A stretch of DNA of 64,000 nucleotides from Methanoculleus methanifontis (lineage in GTDB: Archaea > Halobacteriota > Methanomicrobia > Methanomicrobiales > Methanoculleaceae). The notes under the pieces are model-generated. The model did no database searches and was not told where the DNA came from. It worked only from the letters and a program-made list of their open reading frames with translations. Shown here piece after piece: positions 33,185 through 44,078 of this stretch (position 1 is the first letter of the stretch; each line of letters starts with the position of its first letter). Where the stretch lies: contig NZ_VCYI01000002.1 of NCBI RefSeq assembly GCF_030464365.1, forward strand, positions 62,001 to 126,000. Direction: 5' to 3'. A program made the position numbers and the translations under genes.

Positions 33185-33592
33185 TCACTTCACCCCGAAC
33201 CGCTCGTCGATCCAGGCGATTACCGCGTCGCGGCTCCGTCGGTAGGCTGCGAGCACCCTGTCGGGGCTTCCGGTAGCCCGGCCCGGATCCGGGAAGTCGA
33301 CGTGGATCGTCTCCTTCGTCCAGGGAAACATCGGGCAGACACCGCCGGCGCAGAGCGCGACGGCGTAGTCCATCTCTTTTCCGTCGAAGAGCGTGAGGTC
33401 CTTTGCCTGTTGTTTCGAGATGTCTATCCCGATCTCGCCCATCACCCGGACGGCGAGGGGATCGAGAGCGGTGGGAGCGATCCCGGCGGAGCAGGCCTCG
33501 TAGTGGTCGCCGTAGCGGGCGCGGAGGTAACCCTCCGCCATCTGGGTGCGGGCGGCGTTGTTCGTGCCGATGAAGAGCACTCTCTGCTTCAT
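33185..33592 (-). CDS. ArsC-like protein lacking the catalytic Cys
   Basis: 135 residues, paralogous to 807-1214 over its whole length. The P-loop reads GTNNAARTQ: the nucleophilic Cys is Gly (codon GGC instead of TGC), which should remove arsenate reductase or phosphatase chemistry by the normal mechanism. Yet the later Cys pair is intact (LCAGGVCP), unlike in the paralogue. It may bind rather than reduce an oxyanion, or work with a partner thiol. The frame is otherwise undamaged, so it is not an obvious pseudogene. Confidence 0.82.
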   Translation of the reverse strand: MKQRVLFIGTNNAARTQMAEGYLRARYGDHYEACSAGIAPTALDPLAVRVMGEIGIDISKQQAKDLTLFDGKEMDYAVALCAGGVCPMFPWTKETIHVDFPDPGRATGSPDRVLAAYRRSRDAVIAWIDERFGVK

Positions 33593-33722
33593 GCCTCTCC
33601 CTGCACGGCCGGGTGGAAAAAAGTTGCCGGGGCTCGAGCACCCCCGGGTGCGCGCCCGGGGTTCGAGAAGGCCATGGTGCTCCGGGCGTGTGAGGCCGGC
33701 GCCCCCGGCCCGGCAGGAGTTC

Positions 33723-34115
33723 TCAGGCGCGCCCTGCCTCGAGGATCCGGATCGCGAGCAGGGCGGCGTTCACGCCGTTGTCCACCCCGACGCAGGCCAC
33801 CGGCACCCCTCTCGGCATCTGGACGATTGAGAGGAGGGCGTCGAGACCCATCAGTGTCCCGCTCACCGGGACGCCGATCACCGGGCGCTTCGTCTTCGAG
33901 GCGATCACTCCCGGGAGGGCCGCCGAGAGCCCGGCGATCGCGATGAAGACCCGGGCGGTGCTCGCCTTCACGTACTCGTCCAGCCGTTCGGGATCGCGGT
34001 GCGCCGAGATCACCTTGTAGTCGTAGTCTACGCCGTGCTCTTTCAGGGTCTCAAACACCTTCTCCGCGACGGGGCCGTCCGAGGCGGAACCGCAGATAAC
34101 CGTGACGTCTGCCAT
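33723..34115 (-). CDS. purE: N5-carboxyaminoimidazole ribonucleotide mutase / AIR carboxylase (PurE)
   Basis: 130 residues from the ATG at 34115; a TTG four codons earlier is in frame. The conserved [26 protein letters not shown] with the catalytic His, [14 protein letters not shown], and [20 protein letters not shown] are present. It catalyses a carboxylation step in de novo purine synthesis. No purK is adjacent; many methanogens use PurE with high CO2 directly. Confidence 0.93.
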   Translation of the reverse strand: MADVTVICGSASDGPVAEKVFETLKEHGVDYDYKVISAHRDPERLDEYVKASTARVFIAIAGLSAALPGVIASKTKRPVIGVPVSGTLMGLDALLSIVQMPRGVPVACVGVDNGVNAALLAIRILEAGRA

Positions 34116-34250
34116 ATCCAGCTTCAATTGCGCCCCGCCTCTTTTTCACCCTGTCGATATCGCACGGTGGTGAGGTTGATATGAAACCACATCCAAGTTT
34201 CTTGCAGGAACAGCGTCTGTCCTCGACGAGACGATACGGACTGATATCTT

Positions 34251-35839
<1,589 letters not shown>

Positions 35840-35896
35840 CGCAAAAAGTGAGGATTATCAACAACCGGTGCGAGTAGTACCACAGGAAGGATTAAC

Positions 35897-36304
35897 ATGA
35901 CGATAAAACTTGGATTCGTCGTCGCGGAGTTCAACCGCGACATCACCTACATGATGGAGATCGAGGCCCGGGAACACGCCGGCTTCCTCGACGCGGAGGT
36001 CGCCGATACGATCTATGTCCCCGGCGCCTACGATATGCCGCTCGCGATCAAGAAGCTGCTCGAACGCGACGAGATCGACGCGGTCGTCACCATCGGCTGC
36101 GTCATCGAGGGCGCCACCCAGCACGACGAGATCGTCGTCCAGCACGCGGCGCGTAAGATCATCGACCTCTCCCTGGAGTTCGGGAAACCCGCAGCCCTCG
36201 GCATCTCTGGGCCGGGGATGACCCGGATGGAAGCGACTGAGCGGATCGATTACGCGAAGCGCGCCGTCGAATCGGCCGTAAAGATGGTTCAGCGATTGGG
36301 ATGA
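35897..36304 (+). CDS. ribH: 6,7-dimethyl-8-ribityllumazine synthase
   Basis: 135 residues. [12 protein letters not shown] with the ligand-contacting residues, [30 protein letters not shown] (His proton donor), and [13 protein letters not shown] identify the fold. It joins ribitylaminouracil and dihydroxybutanone phosphate. Ribitylaminouracil is also the substrate of CofH encoded at 28201, linking flavin and F420 synthesis. AGGAAGG precedes the start, and it overlaps the downstream aminotransferase. Confidence 0.95.
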   Translation: MTIKLGFVVAEFNRDITYMMEIEAREHAGFLDAEVADTIYVPGAYDMPLAIKKLLERDEIDAVVTIGCVIEGATQHDEIVVQHAARKIIDLSLEFGKPAALGISGPGMTRMEATERIDYAKRAVESAVKMVQRLG

Positions 36305-37431
36305 GGCCCCTCTCGGAGAAGGTTGCAGCCATCGCCCCCTCCGCGACGATCGAGATCTCAAACGCCGCAAAGCGGATGGCGCAGGAAGGCGTCGACGTCA
36401 TCAGCCTCTCCATCGGGGAGCCGGACTTCGATACCCCGCAGCATATCAAGGATGCCTGCATCGGCGCCCTCCGCCGTGGCGAGACACATTACGCCCCGAG
36501 TGCCGGGATACCGGCGTTGACGTCCGCGATCGCGGAGAAGATCTCCCGTGAGAACGGGTTTGCCGCAGAGCAGGACGAGGTGATCGTCACCTGCGGGGCG
36601 AAAGACGCCATTTACGAGGCGATGGAGGCCGTCCTGAACCCGGGCGACGAGGTGCTCATCCTCGATCCGGCGTGGGTCTCCTACGAGCCCTGCGTGGAGC
36701 TTGCAGGCGCCGTCGCCCGGCACCACCCCCTCTCTCCCGAGACCTTCCAGGTCGACGACACCCTTCTCGAGGCCGTCGGCCCCCGGACGAAGATGATCGT
36801 GGTCAACTCCCCTTCGAACCCCTCCGGCGCGGTGCTCGATGGAGACTCGCTTGCGCTCATCGCTGACATCTGCCGTGACCACGACCTCTACGCGCTCTCC
36901 GACGAGATCTACGAGAAGCTGGTCTACGGGAAGGAGCACGTCTCCCTTGCCTCCCTTCCGGAGATGGCCGAGCGGACGATCACGATCAACGGGTTCTCGA
37001 AGGCCTACGCGATGACCGGGTGGCGGATCGGCTACGCGGTTGCTCCCCGCCCGATCCTCCGGCAGATGGAGAAGGTGCAGCAGCACACCATATCGCACCC
37101 GGCGACGTTTGCGATGTTCGGCGCCGTCGCGGCGATCGAGGGCCCCCAGGACTGCGTTGAGGCGATGCGCTGCGAGTTCGAGCGCCGTCGCGACTACCTC
37201 ATTCCGGCTCTCCGCGACCTCGGTTATGCCACTGCCCCGGCCGACGGCGCCTTCTACGCATACGTGCAGGTCGAAGGCGACGATATGGCGGTTGCCCGGT
37301 CGTGGCTCCGGGACGTCCATGTGGCGGTCACCCCGGGAACCGCGTTTGGCACCCCCGGTTGGCTCCGCGTCTCTTACGCGACCTCGATGGAGAACCTCAA
37401 GGAAGCAGTCGAACGGATAGCGCGGGTCTAA
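36301..37431 (+). CDS. Class I aminotransferase (aspartate aminotransferase family)
   Basis: 376 residues; overlaps ribH (ATGA). [49 protein letters not shown] and the PLP Lys in [15 protein letters not shown] are typical of fold-type I class I enzymes. Most likely aspartate or aromatic transamination. Its stop overlaps by 3-4 bases the stop of the convergent TPR gene. Confidence 0.93.
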   Translation: MRPLSEKVAAIAPSATIEISNAAKRMAQEGVDVISLSIGEPDFDTPQHIKDACIGALRRGETHYAPSAGIPALTSAIAEKISRENGFAAEQDEVIVTCGAKDAIYEAMEAVLNPGDEVLILDPAWVSYEPCVELAGAVARHHPLSPETFQVDDTLLEAVGPRTKMIVVNSPSNPSGAVLDGDSLALIADICRDHDLYALSDEIYEKLVYGKEHVSLASLPEMAERTITINGFSKAYAMTGWRIGYAVAPRPILRQMEKVQQHTISHPATFAMFGAVAAIEGPQDCVEAMRCEFERRRDYLIPALRDLGYATAPADGAFYAYVQVEGDDMAVARSWLRDVHVAVTPGTAFGTPGWLRVSYATSMENLKEAVERIARV

Positions 37432-39122
37432 TACACCTTTTTCTTTTCCGAAATCCGTTCTCCCTTCCGCTTCCATTCCGGCAGCCGCTGCAGCCTCTCG
37501 TAGTATTTGATCGCCTCGGCGGGGCGGTCGAGATTGATGAGGGCTACCGCCTTTCCGTTGAGTGCTTCGATATCGTCGGGACTCGTGGCGAGCACCCGGT
37601 CGTAGCAGGCGATTGCCTCCTCGCAGCGGTCCAGGAGCACGAAGGCGTTCCCTTTTGCGGTCCAGACCTCAACTCTCGTGGGATCGATCTCGAGCGCGTG
37701 TGTATAACAGGTGACGGCCTCGCTGTACCGCGCGAGGACGAAGAGCGCGAGCCCTTTATTATACCAGGCGTCCGCGTTCCTGGGATGCGCCCGGAGTTCC
37801 TGGTCGTAGCAGACGAGCGCTTTGTCGTAGTGCGACAGAACAGAGAGAACGCTCGCTTTGTTGTTCCAGACACGCCGGTTGTCAGGATCGACCTCGAGCG
37901 CCCGTTCGTAGCAGATGAGCGCCTCCTCGTACCGCTCGAGGTGATAGAGTGTGTTGCCGTAGTTGTTCCAGGCGATGACGTTCTCGGGGTTCGTCCTGAC
38001 CACGGCCTGGTAGGAGTCAATCGCGGCCTCGCAGTCCCCGAGGGCGTAGTAACTCTCGCCCCGGTAGTACTCTGCGTCAGTGTGGCCGGGCTGGAGTTTG
38101 AGCGCCTGGCCCAGACACTCTATTGCATCCTCGTATCGCCTCAGGATAAAGTAGAGCAAACCTTTCTGGTACCAGATCTCCGCGTCGACGGCGTTCACCC
38201 GGAGCGCGCGGTCGAAGCAGGCGAGCGAGAGGTCGTAGCGCTTCAGTTTCTTCAGCACCAGAGCCTTCTGATACCAGATATCGGGATAGTCGGGATTGAC
38301 CCGGAACGCCCGCTCGTAGCAGTCGAGCGCCTCTTCGTAGTGTTCCAGGTTCTGCAGTGCCCGGCCCCGGTTGTACCAGGCCTCGGCGTCGTCGGGACGG
38401 AGGGCGAGCGAGCGGGCGAAGCATCCGATTGCTTCATCGTAGCGCTGGAGCGCCGAAAGCGTGCACCCTTTGGTATACCAGGTGTCGGCGTGGTTTGGGT
38501 CGATGGTGACGGCCTGGTCGTATGATGTGAGCGCGTCTTCGTAGCGGGAGAGGAGGGTCTCGATGGTTCCTCTGGCGTACCAGGCGTTTGCGTTCTGCGG
38601 TTCGAGCGCGACCACCCGGTCGTAACACTCGATCGCCGCATCGTACCGGCGTTCGCTGGCAAGCGCCGTGCCACGGGCGAGCCAGGCATCGACCCGGCCC
38701 GGATCAAGCGTGACCACCCGGTCGTAGCATGCGATCGCCTCCCGGGTAAGCCCGATCTTTCGGAGGGCGTGGCCCCGGATGAGCCAGGCGTTCATAGCGT
38801 CCGGCGCGAGTTTCACCGCCTGGCCGCAGGAGCCGGCCGCCTCCCGATACTCCCCGAGGTCGTACATCGCCTGCCCCCGGGCCTCCCAGAACCGGGCGCA
38901 GGTCGGGTCGAGCCTGATGGCCTGGTCGAAGCATTCGATTGCATCCCGGTGGTTCCGGGCGGCGGTGAGGGCGAGCCCTTTATGGTACCAGGCGGCCCCC
39001 GTGCCGGGGCTCTGCTGAATCGCCCGATCGTAGCACTCGACGGCCCGGTCGTACTGCCCCTGCTCGGCGTATGCCCGTCCCTTCCTGCACAAGGCGTCGG
39101 CGTTCTTCCAGGGGAGTTCCAT
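37428..39122 (-). CDS. Tetratricopeptide-repeat protein
   Basis: 564 residues made almost entirely of about sixteen 34-residue TPR units (AWYNKGLALxxLxRYxEAxxCYDRALELDP pattern in many variants). There is no signal peptide or membrane span, so it is cytoplasmic. The repeats form a superhelix for protein-protein contacts. Its partner is unknown. TPR-only proteins of this type are numerous in Methanomicrobiales. It starts at the ATG 39122, with nothing upstream in frame to suggest a longer protein. Confidence 0.9.
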   Translation of the reverse strand: MELPWKNADALCRKGRAYAEQGQYDRAVECYDRAIQQSPGTGAAWYHKGLALTAARNHRDAIECFDQAIRLDPTCARFWEARGQAMYDLGEYREAAGSCGQAVKLAPDAMNAWLIRGHALRKIGLTREAIACYDRVVTLDPGRVDAWLARGTALASERRYDAAIECYDRVVALEPQNANAWYARGTIETLLSRYEDALTSYDQAVTIDPNHADTWYTKGCTLSALQRYDEAIGCFARSLALRPDDAEAWYNRGRALQNLEHYEEALDCYERAFRVNPDYPDIWYQKALVLKKLKRYDLSLACFDRALRVNAVDAEIWYQKGLLYFILRRYEDAIECLGQALKLQPGHTDAEYYRGESYYALGDCEAAIDSYQAVVRTNPENVIAWNNYGNTLYHLERYEEALICYERALEVDPDNRRVWNNKASVLSVLSHYDKALVCYDQELRAHPRNADAWYNKGLALFVLARYSEAVTCYTHALEIDPTRVEVWTAKGNAFVLLDRCEEAIACYDRVLATSPDDIEALNGKAVALINLDRPAEAIKYYERLQRLPEWKRKGERISEKKKVY

Positions 39123-39320
39123 TTCGTGATAAATAGTGCCACCTGTTTAAATGGGTTCCGATAGCGTTCGCAAGGTTTTCTCCGGCAGAGAAAAAATATT
39201 TCGTTTCGCAACTTCTCTCTCCGGGTTCGGGTCCGCCCGGTGCACCGGAGCGATTGGCAACGTATACATGCCTTAGGATCTAAACGAGGAATCGAGGTAA
39301 CCCGTTCGGGCCGGACAGGC

Positions 39321-39992
39321 ATGAGAAAGAGGATGCGCGACACCCCGAACCGCGATCGTCCACGCGAGAGGCTGGCAGCACGCGGACCGCAGGCGCTCAC
39401 CGACACCGAACTGATCACCCTTCTCCTCGGGCGCGGTACGGCAGGACGGGACGTCTGGCAGGTCGCGGGTGATGTCGAACGGTGTCTGAAGCGTGCCGAA
39501 CGTTCCCCTTCCTATGATGATCTCCTTGAAATAGACGGGATCGGGTCGGCGAAAGCCTGCGAGATCATGGCCTGCTTCGAGCTCGGCCGGAGATACTTCG
39601 GGGATGACGGGGTCTCCGGGAGCCGGATCACCCGCCCTGAGGACGTGCTCCCGCTGGTTGCGGAGTGGCGGGACAAGAAACAAGAATACTTCGTCTGCAT
39701 CACACTCAGCGGTGCCGGGGAGGTGATCGAGCGCCGGGTGGTCACCATCGGGATCCTGAACCAGAGTCTCGTCCACCCCCGGGAGGTCTTCTCCGAGGCG
39801 ATCACCGACCGTGCGGCTTCGGTCATCCTGGTCCACAACCATCCTTCGGGTACCCTGGACCCCTCCACACAGGATCTCGGCATCACCCGGCAGCTCGTCG
39901 AGGCCGGGTCGATCCTCGGCATACGGGTGCTCGACCATATCATCGTCACGAAGAACGGCTACGCGAGTTTAAAGGAGCTCGGGCACCTGTAA
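39321..39992 (+). CDS. radC: RadC-like JAB-domain protein
   Basis: 223 residues from the ATG at 39321; the frame is open earlier from 39240. The N-terminal part has a helix-hairpin-helix (LLEIDGIGSAKACEI), the C-terminal part a JAB/MPN+ metalloprotease-type motif HNHPSGTLDPSTQD with the zinc ligands. The RadC family name comes from DNA repair, but its activity remains uncertain. It is clearly intact. It sits alone on its strand between the TPR gene and the membrane gene cluster. Confidence 0.9.
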   Translation: MRKRMRDTPNRDRPRERLAARGPQALTDTELITLLLGRGTAGRDVWQVAGDVERCLKRAERSPSYDDLLEIDGIGSAKACEIMACFELGRRYFGDDGVSGSRITRPEDVLPLVAEWRDKKQEYFVCITLSGAGEVIERRVVTIGILNQSLVHPREVFSEAITDRAASVILVHNHPSGTLDPSTQDLGITRQLVEAGSILGIRVLDHIIVTKNGYASLKELGHL

Positions 39993-40191
39993 CTCCCGGG
40001 CGCGTCGGTGGCACGTGCAGGATGCCATGCTGCGCGCGATGTCCGGGGGATTAATCGTCCCATTTCCCCGATTTTAGCCGAATATCGCCGGAGGATTCCG
40101 GAAATCCGGTGGCTGCTCCGGCATTCGGCATCACGGTCCTGAAAAAGTTTATCCCTTCTCGTCGGCCAAGAGTATACGAGGCGTACTTACC

Positions 40192-40848
40192 ATGGATACT
40201 GGGTTTCTCCGGGTGCTGCTCGACCCCGGACATTTCTTTGAAGCGCGCATGCAGGGCGAACCGAGCCTGAAGGTACCGGCGCTGATCGCGCTCGTCATCG
40301 GGCTGATCGGTGCGGTCTCGGCGATACCTATGGCAGATTTTACCATGGCCATGCTTCCTGCGGAGATGCAGGGTCTCGGGGTGCTGATGACGGTCTTCTC
40401 CGCCGGCGTTGCCTTCGTCGGCGGGCTCCTGGCCTGGGCCATCTACGGCTTCGTCTTGTACTTCGTCTCGATGATATTCAAGGGTCAGGGCGATCTCAAG
40501 CGGACGATGGAGTTCACCGGCTACGGTCTCATCCCCCAGATCTTCGGAGGTATCATCGGGACATACTTCACCTATCAGCTTCTCTCGGGCCTGAACGTCC
40601 CGCCCGTGACAAGCCCCGAGCAGATGGTGGAGTTTTCCGAGAATCTGGTGACCATTCTCGCGACCGATCCCCTTGCGCAGATCGCCGGGCTCGTGACCAT
40701 CCTCTTCCTGATCTGGAGCGCGAATATCTGGATATTCGGTATGAAGTACGCACGGAACCTCTCCACACGGGATGCGGTTCTCACCGTCGGGATACCCGTG
40801 GGGCTCTATATCCTCTATCTGCTCATCACACTTGCCGGATGGCTGTAA
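40192..40848 (+). CDS. YIP1-family membrane protein
   Basis: 218 residues with five hydrophobic segments and the YIP1 pattern: LLDPGHFFEARM at the start, FTGYGLIPQIFGG in the middle, and a final span to the C-terminus. The function is unknown. It lies 1 base before a surface protein gene and upstream of a MacB-like ABC pair, an arrangement that recurs in methanogens, so it may assist envelope transport. Confidence 0.8.
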   Translation: MDTGFLRVLLDPGHFFEARMQGEPSLKVPALIALVIGLIGAVSAIPMADFTMAMLPAEMQGLGVLMTVFSAGVAFVGGLLAWAIYGFVLYFVSMIFKGQGDLKRTMEFTGYGLIPQIFGGIIGTYFTYQLLSGLNVPPVTSPEQMVEFSENLVTILATDPLAQIAGLVTILFLIWSANIWIFGMKYARNLSTRDAVLTVGIPVGLYILYLLITLAGWL

Positions 40849-40849
40849 C

Positions 40850-41989
40850 ATGAAACCACTCAACGTTTTGATTATATCACTCCTCTGTGCCGCGATAGCG
40901 TTCACCGCACCGGCCAGTGCTGCTCCTGCGGACGTCACCGTGGTCTCCTCGTCGCTCGATCCCCCGGTCCTGATGAAGGGGGACACCGGGACACTGACGG
41001 TGGTGATCCAGAACACCGGTGCCGATACCGTGGCGATCCGGAGCGCCCGGCTCTACGGCAGCGGGGTCGTGCCGCTGAGCGACCCCTACCCCTCGGTCGG
41101 GGAGCTCGGCGCCGGGAACAGCAAGACGTTCACCTTCACCGTCCGGGCGGGCAACCGTGAGGGGACGTTCTACCCGACGTTCGTGCTCGACTTCCGTGAC
41201 GCTGCCGGCAGCCTGCGCTATCCGGTTCCGGTTCAGGTCGAGAACACCCCCCTCAGCACGTCGGTGATCAGTAAGCCGGACGCTTTCGCCGAATCGCGGA
41301 CGGCCGACATCACCGTCCGGGTGGGTAACCCGCGGCCGAACGCCGCGTCCGGCGTCCAGGTCGTCCCGCAGGGGAGCGGGTTTGCCGTAACCCCGACCGG
41401 GGGGTTCATCGGCACCCTTGTCCCTGATGCGTCCGGGACGGTCACGTTCAACCTGACCCCGGCCGCGGAGACGGACGTCACGTTCCAGGTGGTCTGGCGC
41501 AACGGGATCAACACCCATACTACGGATCTCATGCTGCCGGTCGCGTTCGGCGAGGACAAGCGGCAGGCCGACCCTGTCATCACCAACGTCGAGGTCACGC
41601 CGATCGCCGGCGGCTACCGGATCGTGGGCGATGTCATGAATGCCGGCCTCGAGTCCGCCCGGTCGGTGCTGATCACTCCCGGCGCGCCCGCGACGCCCAC
41701 CGACCCCTTCCGGGTCTACGTCGTCGGGACGCTTGATTCTGATGACATCTCGTCGTTCGAGGTGACGTTTACGGCTGACGGAACCGTGGAAGAGATCCCG
41801 GTCGTCGTCGAGTACCGGGACGGCGACGGGAACCGGTACGAGGCGACGACAATGGTCGGGCTCGGCAGCACGGCCGCCCCGCTCGAGGAGCGGGAAGACG
41901 GCGGGTTCCCGGTCACCGGAATCATTGTCGTGGTGCTGGTCGCGCTCGGGGTCGCCGGAGCAATCTACTACTCGTGGAAGCGGACGTAA
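40850..41989 (+). CDS. COG1361-like surface protein with C-terminal membrane anchor
   Basis: 379 residues from the ATG at 40850, which overlaps nothing but follows the YIP1 stop by 1 base. Signal peptide (LIISLLCAAIAFTAPASA), then three beta-sandwich (CARDB/NEW3-like) units with DTGTLTVVIQNTG, and a C-terminal transmembrane helix followed by WKRT. It would sit on the outer face. Followed at once by an ATPase and a FtsX/MacB permease, it may be the periplasmic partner of that ABC system, a known gene neighbourhood in methanogens. Confidence 0.82.
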   Translation: MKPLNVLIISLLCAAIAFTAPASAAPADVTVVSSSLDPPVLMKGDTGTLTVVIQNTGADTVAIRSARLYGSGVVPLSDPYPSVGELGAGNSKTFTFTVRAGNREGTFYPTFVLDFRDAAGSLRYPVPVQVENTPLSTSVISKPDAFAESRTADITVRVGNPRPNAASGVQVVPQGSGFAVTPTGGFIGTLVPDASGTVTFNLTPAAETDVTFQVVWRNGINTHTTDLMLPVAFGEDKRQADPVITNVEVTPIAGGYRIVGDVMNAGLESARSVLITPGAPATPTDPFRVYVVGTLDSDDISSFEVTFTADGTVEEIPVVVEYRDGDGNRYEATTMVGLGSTAAPLEEREDGGFPVTGIIVVVLVALGVAGAIYYSWKRT

Positions 41990-41994
41990 CGACG

Positions 41995-42666
41995 ATGCCG
42001 GTCATCTCTTTCGAGAACGTGACAAAGGTCTACCCCCTCCCGGCGGGCGACGTCGTGGCGCTCGCCGGCGTCGATATCGCCATCGAGGAGGGGGAGTTCG
42101 TCTTGGTCATGGGCCCCTCGGGGTCGGGGAAGTCGACGCTCCTCAATATCATGGGGTCACTCGACGTCCCGACCTCGGGCGAGGTCATGATCGCCGAAAA
42201 GAGGATCGGCGGGATGGACGATGATGACCTGACCCTGCTGCGGCGTGACCACATCGGGTTCGTCTTCCAGCAGTTCAACCTGATCCCGCTCCTCTCGATC
42301 GTCGAGAATGTCGAGTATCCCCTGATCCTGAAGGGCCGGCAGAACGGCACCCGGGAACGGGCGGAAGAAGTCCTCCGGGCGGTCGGGATCGAGAAGACCC
42401 ACTTCACCCATAAGCCGGGCGAGCTCTCCGGTGGCCAGCAGCAGCGCGTGGCGATCGCGAGAGCGCTCGTCAACGACCCTGATTTCCTCCTCTGTGACGA
42501 ACCGACCGGAAACCTGGACTCAAAGACCGGCACCGCGATCATGACCCTCCTCGAGCGGATGAACCGCGAGGAGGGCAAGACCGTCGTCATGGTGACCCAT
42601 GACCCACGTATGACCGAATACGCCGACCGCACGATCCGCCTCGTCGACGGGAGGGTAGTGGAATGA
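41995..42666 (+). CDS. MacB/LolD-type ABC transporter ATP-binding protein
   Basis: 223 residues; the ATG at 41995 is preferred over a GTG at 41974. Walker A GPSGSGKSTLLN, Q-loop QQFNLIPLL, signature LSGGQQQRVAIARAL, Walker B LLCDEPTGNLD and the His in TTHD-type MVTHD are all canonical for the LolD/MacB ATPases. It overlaps the downstream permease by 4 bases. With it, it powers mechanotransmission or export in the envelope. Confidence 0.94.
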   Translation: MPVISFENVTKVYPLPAGDVVALAGVDIAIEEGEFVLVMGPSGSGKSTLLNIMGSLDVPTSGEVMIAEKRIGGMDDDDLTLLRRDHIGFVFQQFNLIPLLSIVENVEYPLILKGRQNGTRERAEEVLRAVGIEKTHFTHKPGELSGGQQQRVAIARALVNDPDFLLCDEPTGNLDSKTGTAIMTLLERMNREEGKTVVMVTHDPRMTEYADRTIRLVDGRVVE

Positions 42667-43808
42667 CGTTCTTCGACCTCGCCCGCCGGAACGTCGTCCG
42701 TCACTGGCTCCGGTCATCCCTTGCGGTCATCGGGATCGTCATCGGCGTCATCGCGATCGCCTCCCTCGGCATCATGGGCAACAGCATCGGTCTCATGTTC
42801 AACGATATGGTCAGCGACGTCGGTGACACCCTCATCGTCTCCCCGGCGATGGGTGTGGGCGGCGGCAAACTCACCGAGCGGCAGGTCTCTGATATCAGCC
42901 GGGCGGTCGGTTCCAACGACGTTATACCGTTCTCGAGCACCGGCGACAGGGTAGCCGTGGGCGATAGGGAGAGCACCGCGATGATCTACGCGATCCCTGC
43001 CGAGGATATCCCTTCTCTGCTCGATATGGAGTCGGGGGGTTTCCCGAGGGATACGGGCGGCGGGTGCCTGATCGGGAGCCAGCTTGCCGCGAACAGCAGG
43101 GAGAACGGTCTGAAACTCGGTGCCCGGGTCAGGATCGGGGACGAGACCCTGCGGGTTGTGGGCGTACTCAAGGAGCGGGGGATGGGGTTCGACATCAACC
43201 CGGACTACGCCATCGTCGTACCTTACTCCTGGTACTCGAACCACTACGACGAGGACGATTACGATCAGGTGATCGTGAAGGTCAGGGACGTCAATGATAT
43301 CGATGCGGTCAAGGAGTCGATCGAGCAGAGGATGAACCGCCGGGAGGATACCGTCAACGTCATGGATACCCGGGGAATCCTCGAGAGCGTCTTTGCGGCG
43401 ACCGAGTCGATCACGGTATTTCTCGCAGGAATCGGCGCGATATCACTCCTCGTCGCCGGGGTCTCGATCCTGAACGTGATGCTGATGTCGGTCACCGAAC
43501 GGATCAAGGAGATAGGTGTCCTCCGGAGCATCGGCACCCGCCGGGGCGAGGTGATGCGGATGTTCATCTATGAGGCTCTCTTCCTCGGCCTTGCGGGCGC
43601 CCTCATCGGGGGCGTGCTCAGCTTCTGCGCCGGGTATCTGGTGACCGTGGTCTTCGCCGGGAACGCGGACTACCTCTTCGACCCGGCGAGCCTCCTCTAC
43701 ATCGTCTTCGGGATGGCTTTCGGCGTCATCACAAGCGTGGCATCCGGTCTCTACCCGGCCTGGAAGGCGGCGCACTTAAACCCGATCCAGGCCCTGCGCC
43801 ACGAGTGA
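42663..43808 (+). CDS. MacB/FtsX-type ABC transporter permease
   Basis: 381 residues. One N-terminal span (SSLAVIGIVIGVIAIASLG), a large outer MacB periplasmic-core domain (about residues 50-240), then three spans of an FtsX domain with LNVMLMSVTERIKEIGVLRSIGTRRGEV. The end NPIQALRHE is typical. Together with the ATPase it forms a MacB-like homodimer. A run of seven T (43831-43837) behind its stop could end transcription. Confidence 0.93.
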   Translation: MTFFDLARRNVVRHWLRSSLAVIGIVIGVIAIASLGIMGNSIGLMFNDMVSDVGDTLIVSPAMGVGGGKLTERQVSDISRAVGSNDVIPFSSTGDRVAVGDRESTAMIYAIPAEDIPSLLDMESGGFPRDTGGGCLIGSQLAANSRENGLKLGARVRIGDETLRVVGVLKERGMGFDINPDYAIVVPYSWYSNHYDEDDYDQVIVKVRDVNDIDAVKESIEQRMNRREDTVNVMDTRGILESVFAATESITVFLAGIGAISLLVAGVSILNVMLMSVTERIKEIGVLRSIGTRRGEVMRMFIYEALFLGLAGALIGGVLSFCAGYLVTVVFAGNADYLFDPASLLYIVFGMAFGVITSVASGLYPAWKAAHLNPIQALRHE

Positions 43809-43814
43809 CGGTCT

Positions 43815-44078
43815 TCAACCCGTACATCTCTTTTTTTCCTGCTCGATAGGGTCACGGAGCGTCTCGAGGAGATCGTTGATCGTTTCAGGCGCACCCGGGA
43901 GGAGGGCAAGGTATTCTCGCTCCCCTTCGGTGAAGAGGAGTGCAACCGGGGTCAGGCTGACCGTGGCGACTCCCCCCATGCAGAGCGTGAACGTCCTGAT
44001 GATGGGGATGACGCACCGGCCGCCTACCATGCGGCCGCCGCCGACGACGAGATCGGTCACTTCAGGCACCCGGAACAC
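43815..44078 (-). CDS. Small hypothetical protein downstream of the DUF2953 gene
   Basis: 87 residues; its ATG overlaps the end of the DUF2953 gene by 17 bases. It reads VVGGGRMVGGRCVIPIIRTFTLCMGGVATVSLTPVALLF then an acidic end with two Cys-free helices. The VALLF..EGE..Y stretch resembles small proteins seen beside DUF2953/GerW genes, but I do not recognise a family. Overlap and strand suggest it is the third gene of that operon. Confidence 0.55.
   Translation of the reverse strand: MFRVPEVTDLVVGGGRMVGGRCVIPIIRTFTLCMGGVATVSLTPVALLFTEGEREYLALLPGAPETINDLLETLRDPIEQEKKRCTG
43831..43837 (+). terminator. Oligo-T run after the MacB-like permease
   Basis: Seven consecutive T, 22 bases after the permease stop, typical of archaeal termination. 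It lies inside the 3' end of the convergent small gene, so it is assigned with caution. Confidence 0.35.

Noticed and set aside
33185-33592. Pseudogene call for the Cys-less ArsC
   Set aside because: The frame is intact, the length normal and the other family residues are kept, so loss of the Cys alone does not justify it.
39180-39260. A tRNA-like T-arm (GGGTTCG) followed by a GCACC-type end
   Set aside because: No matching acceptor stem, D-arm or anticodon arm could be formed upstream.
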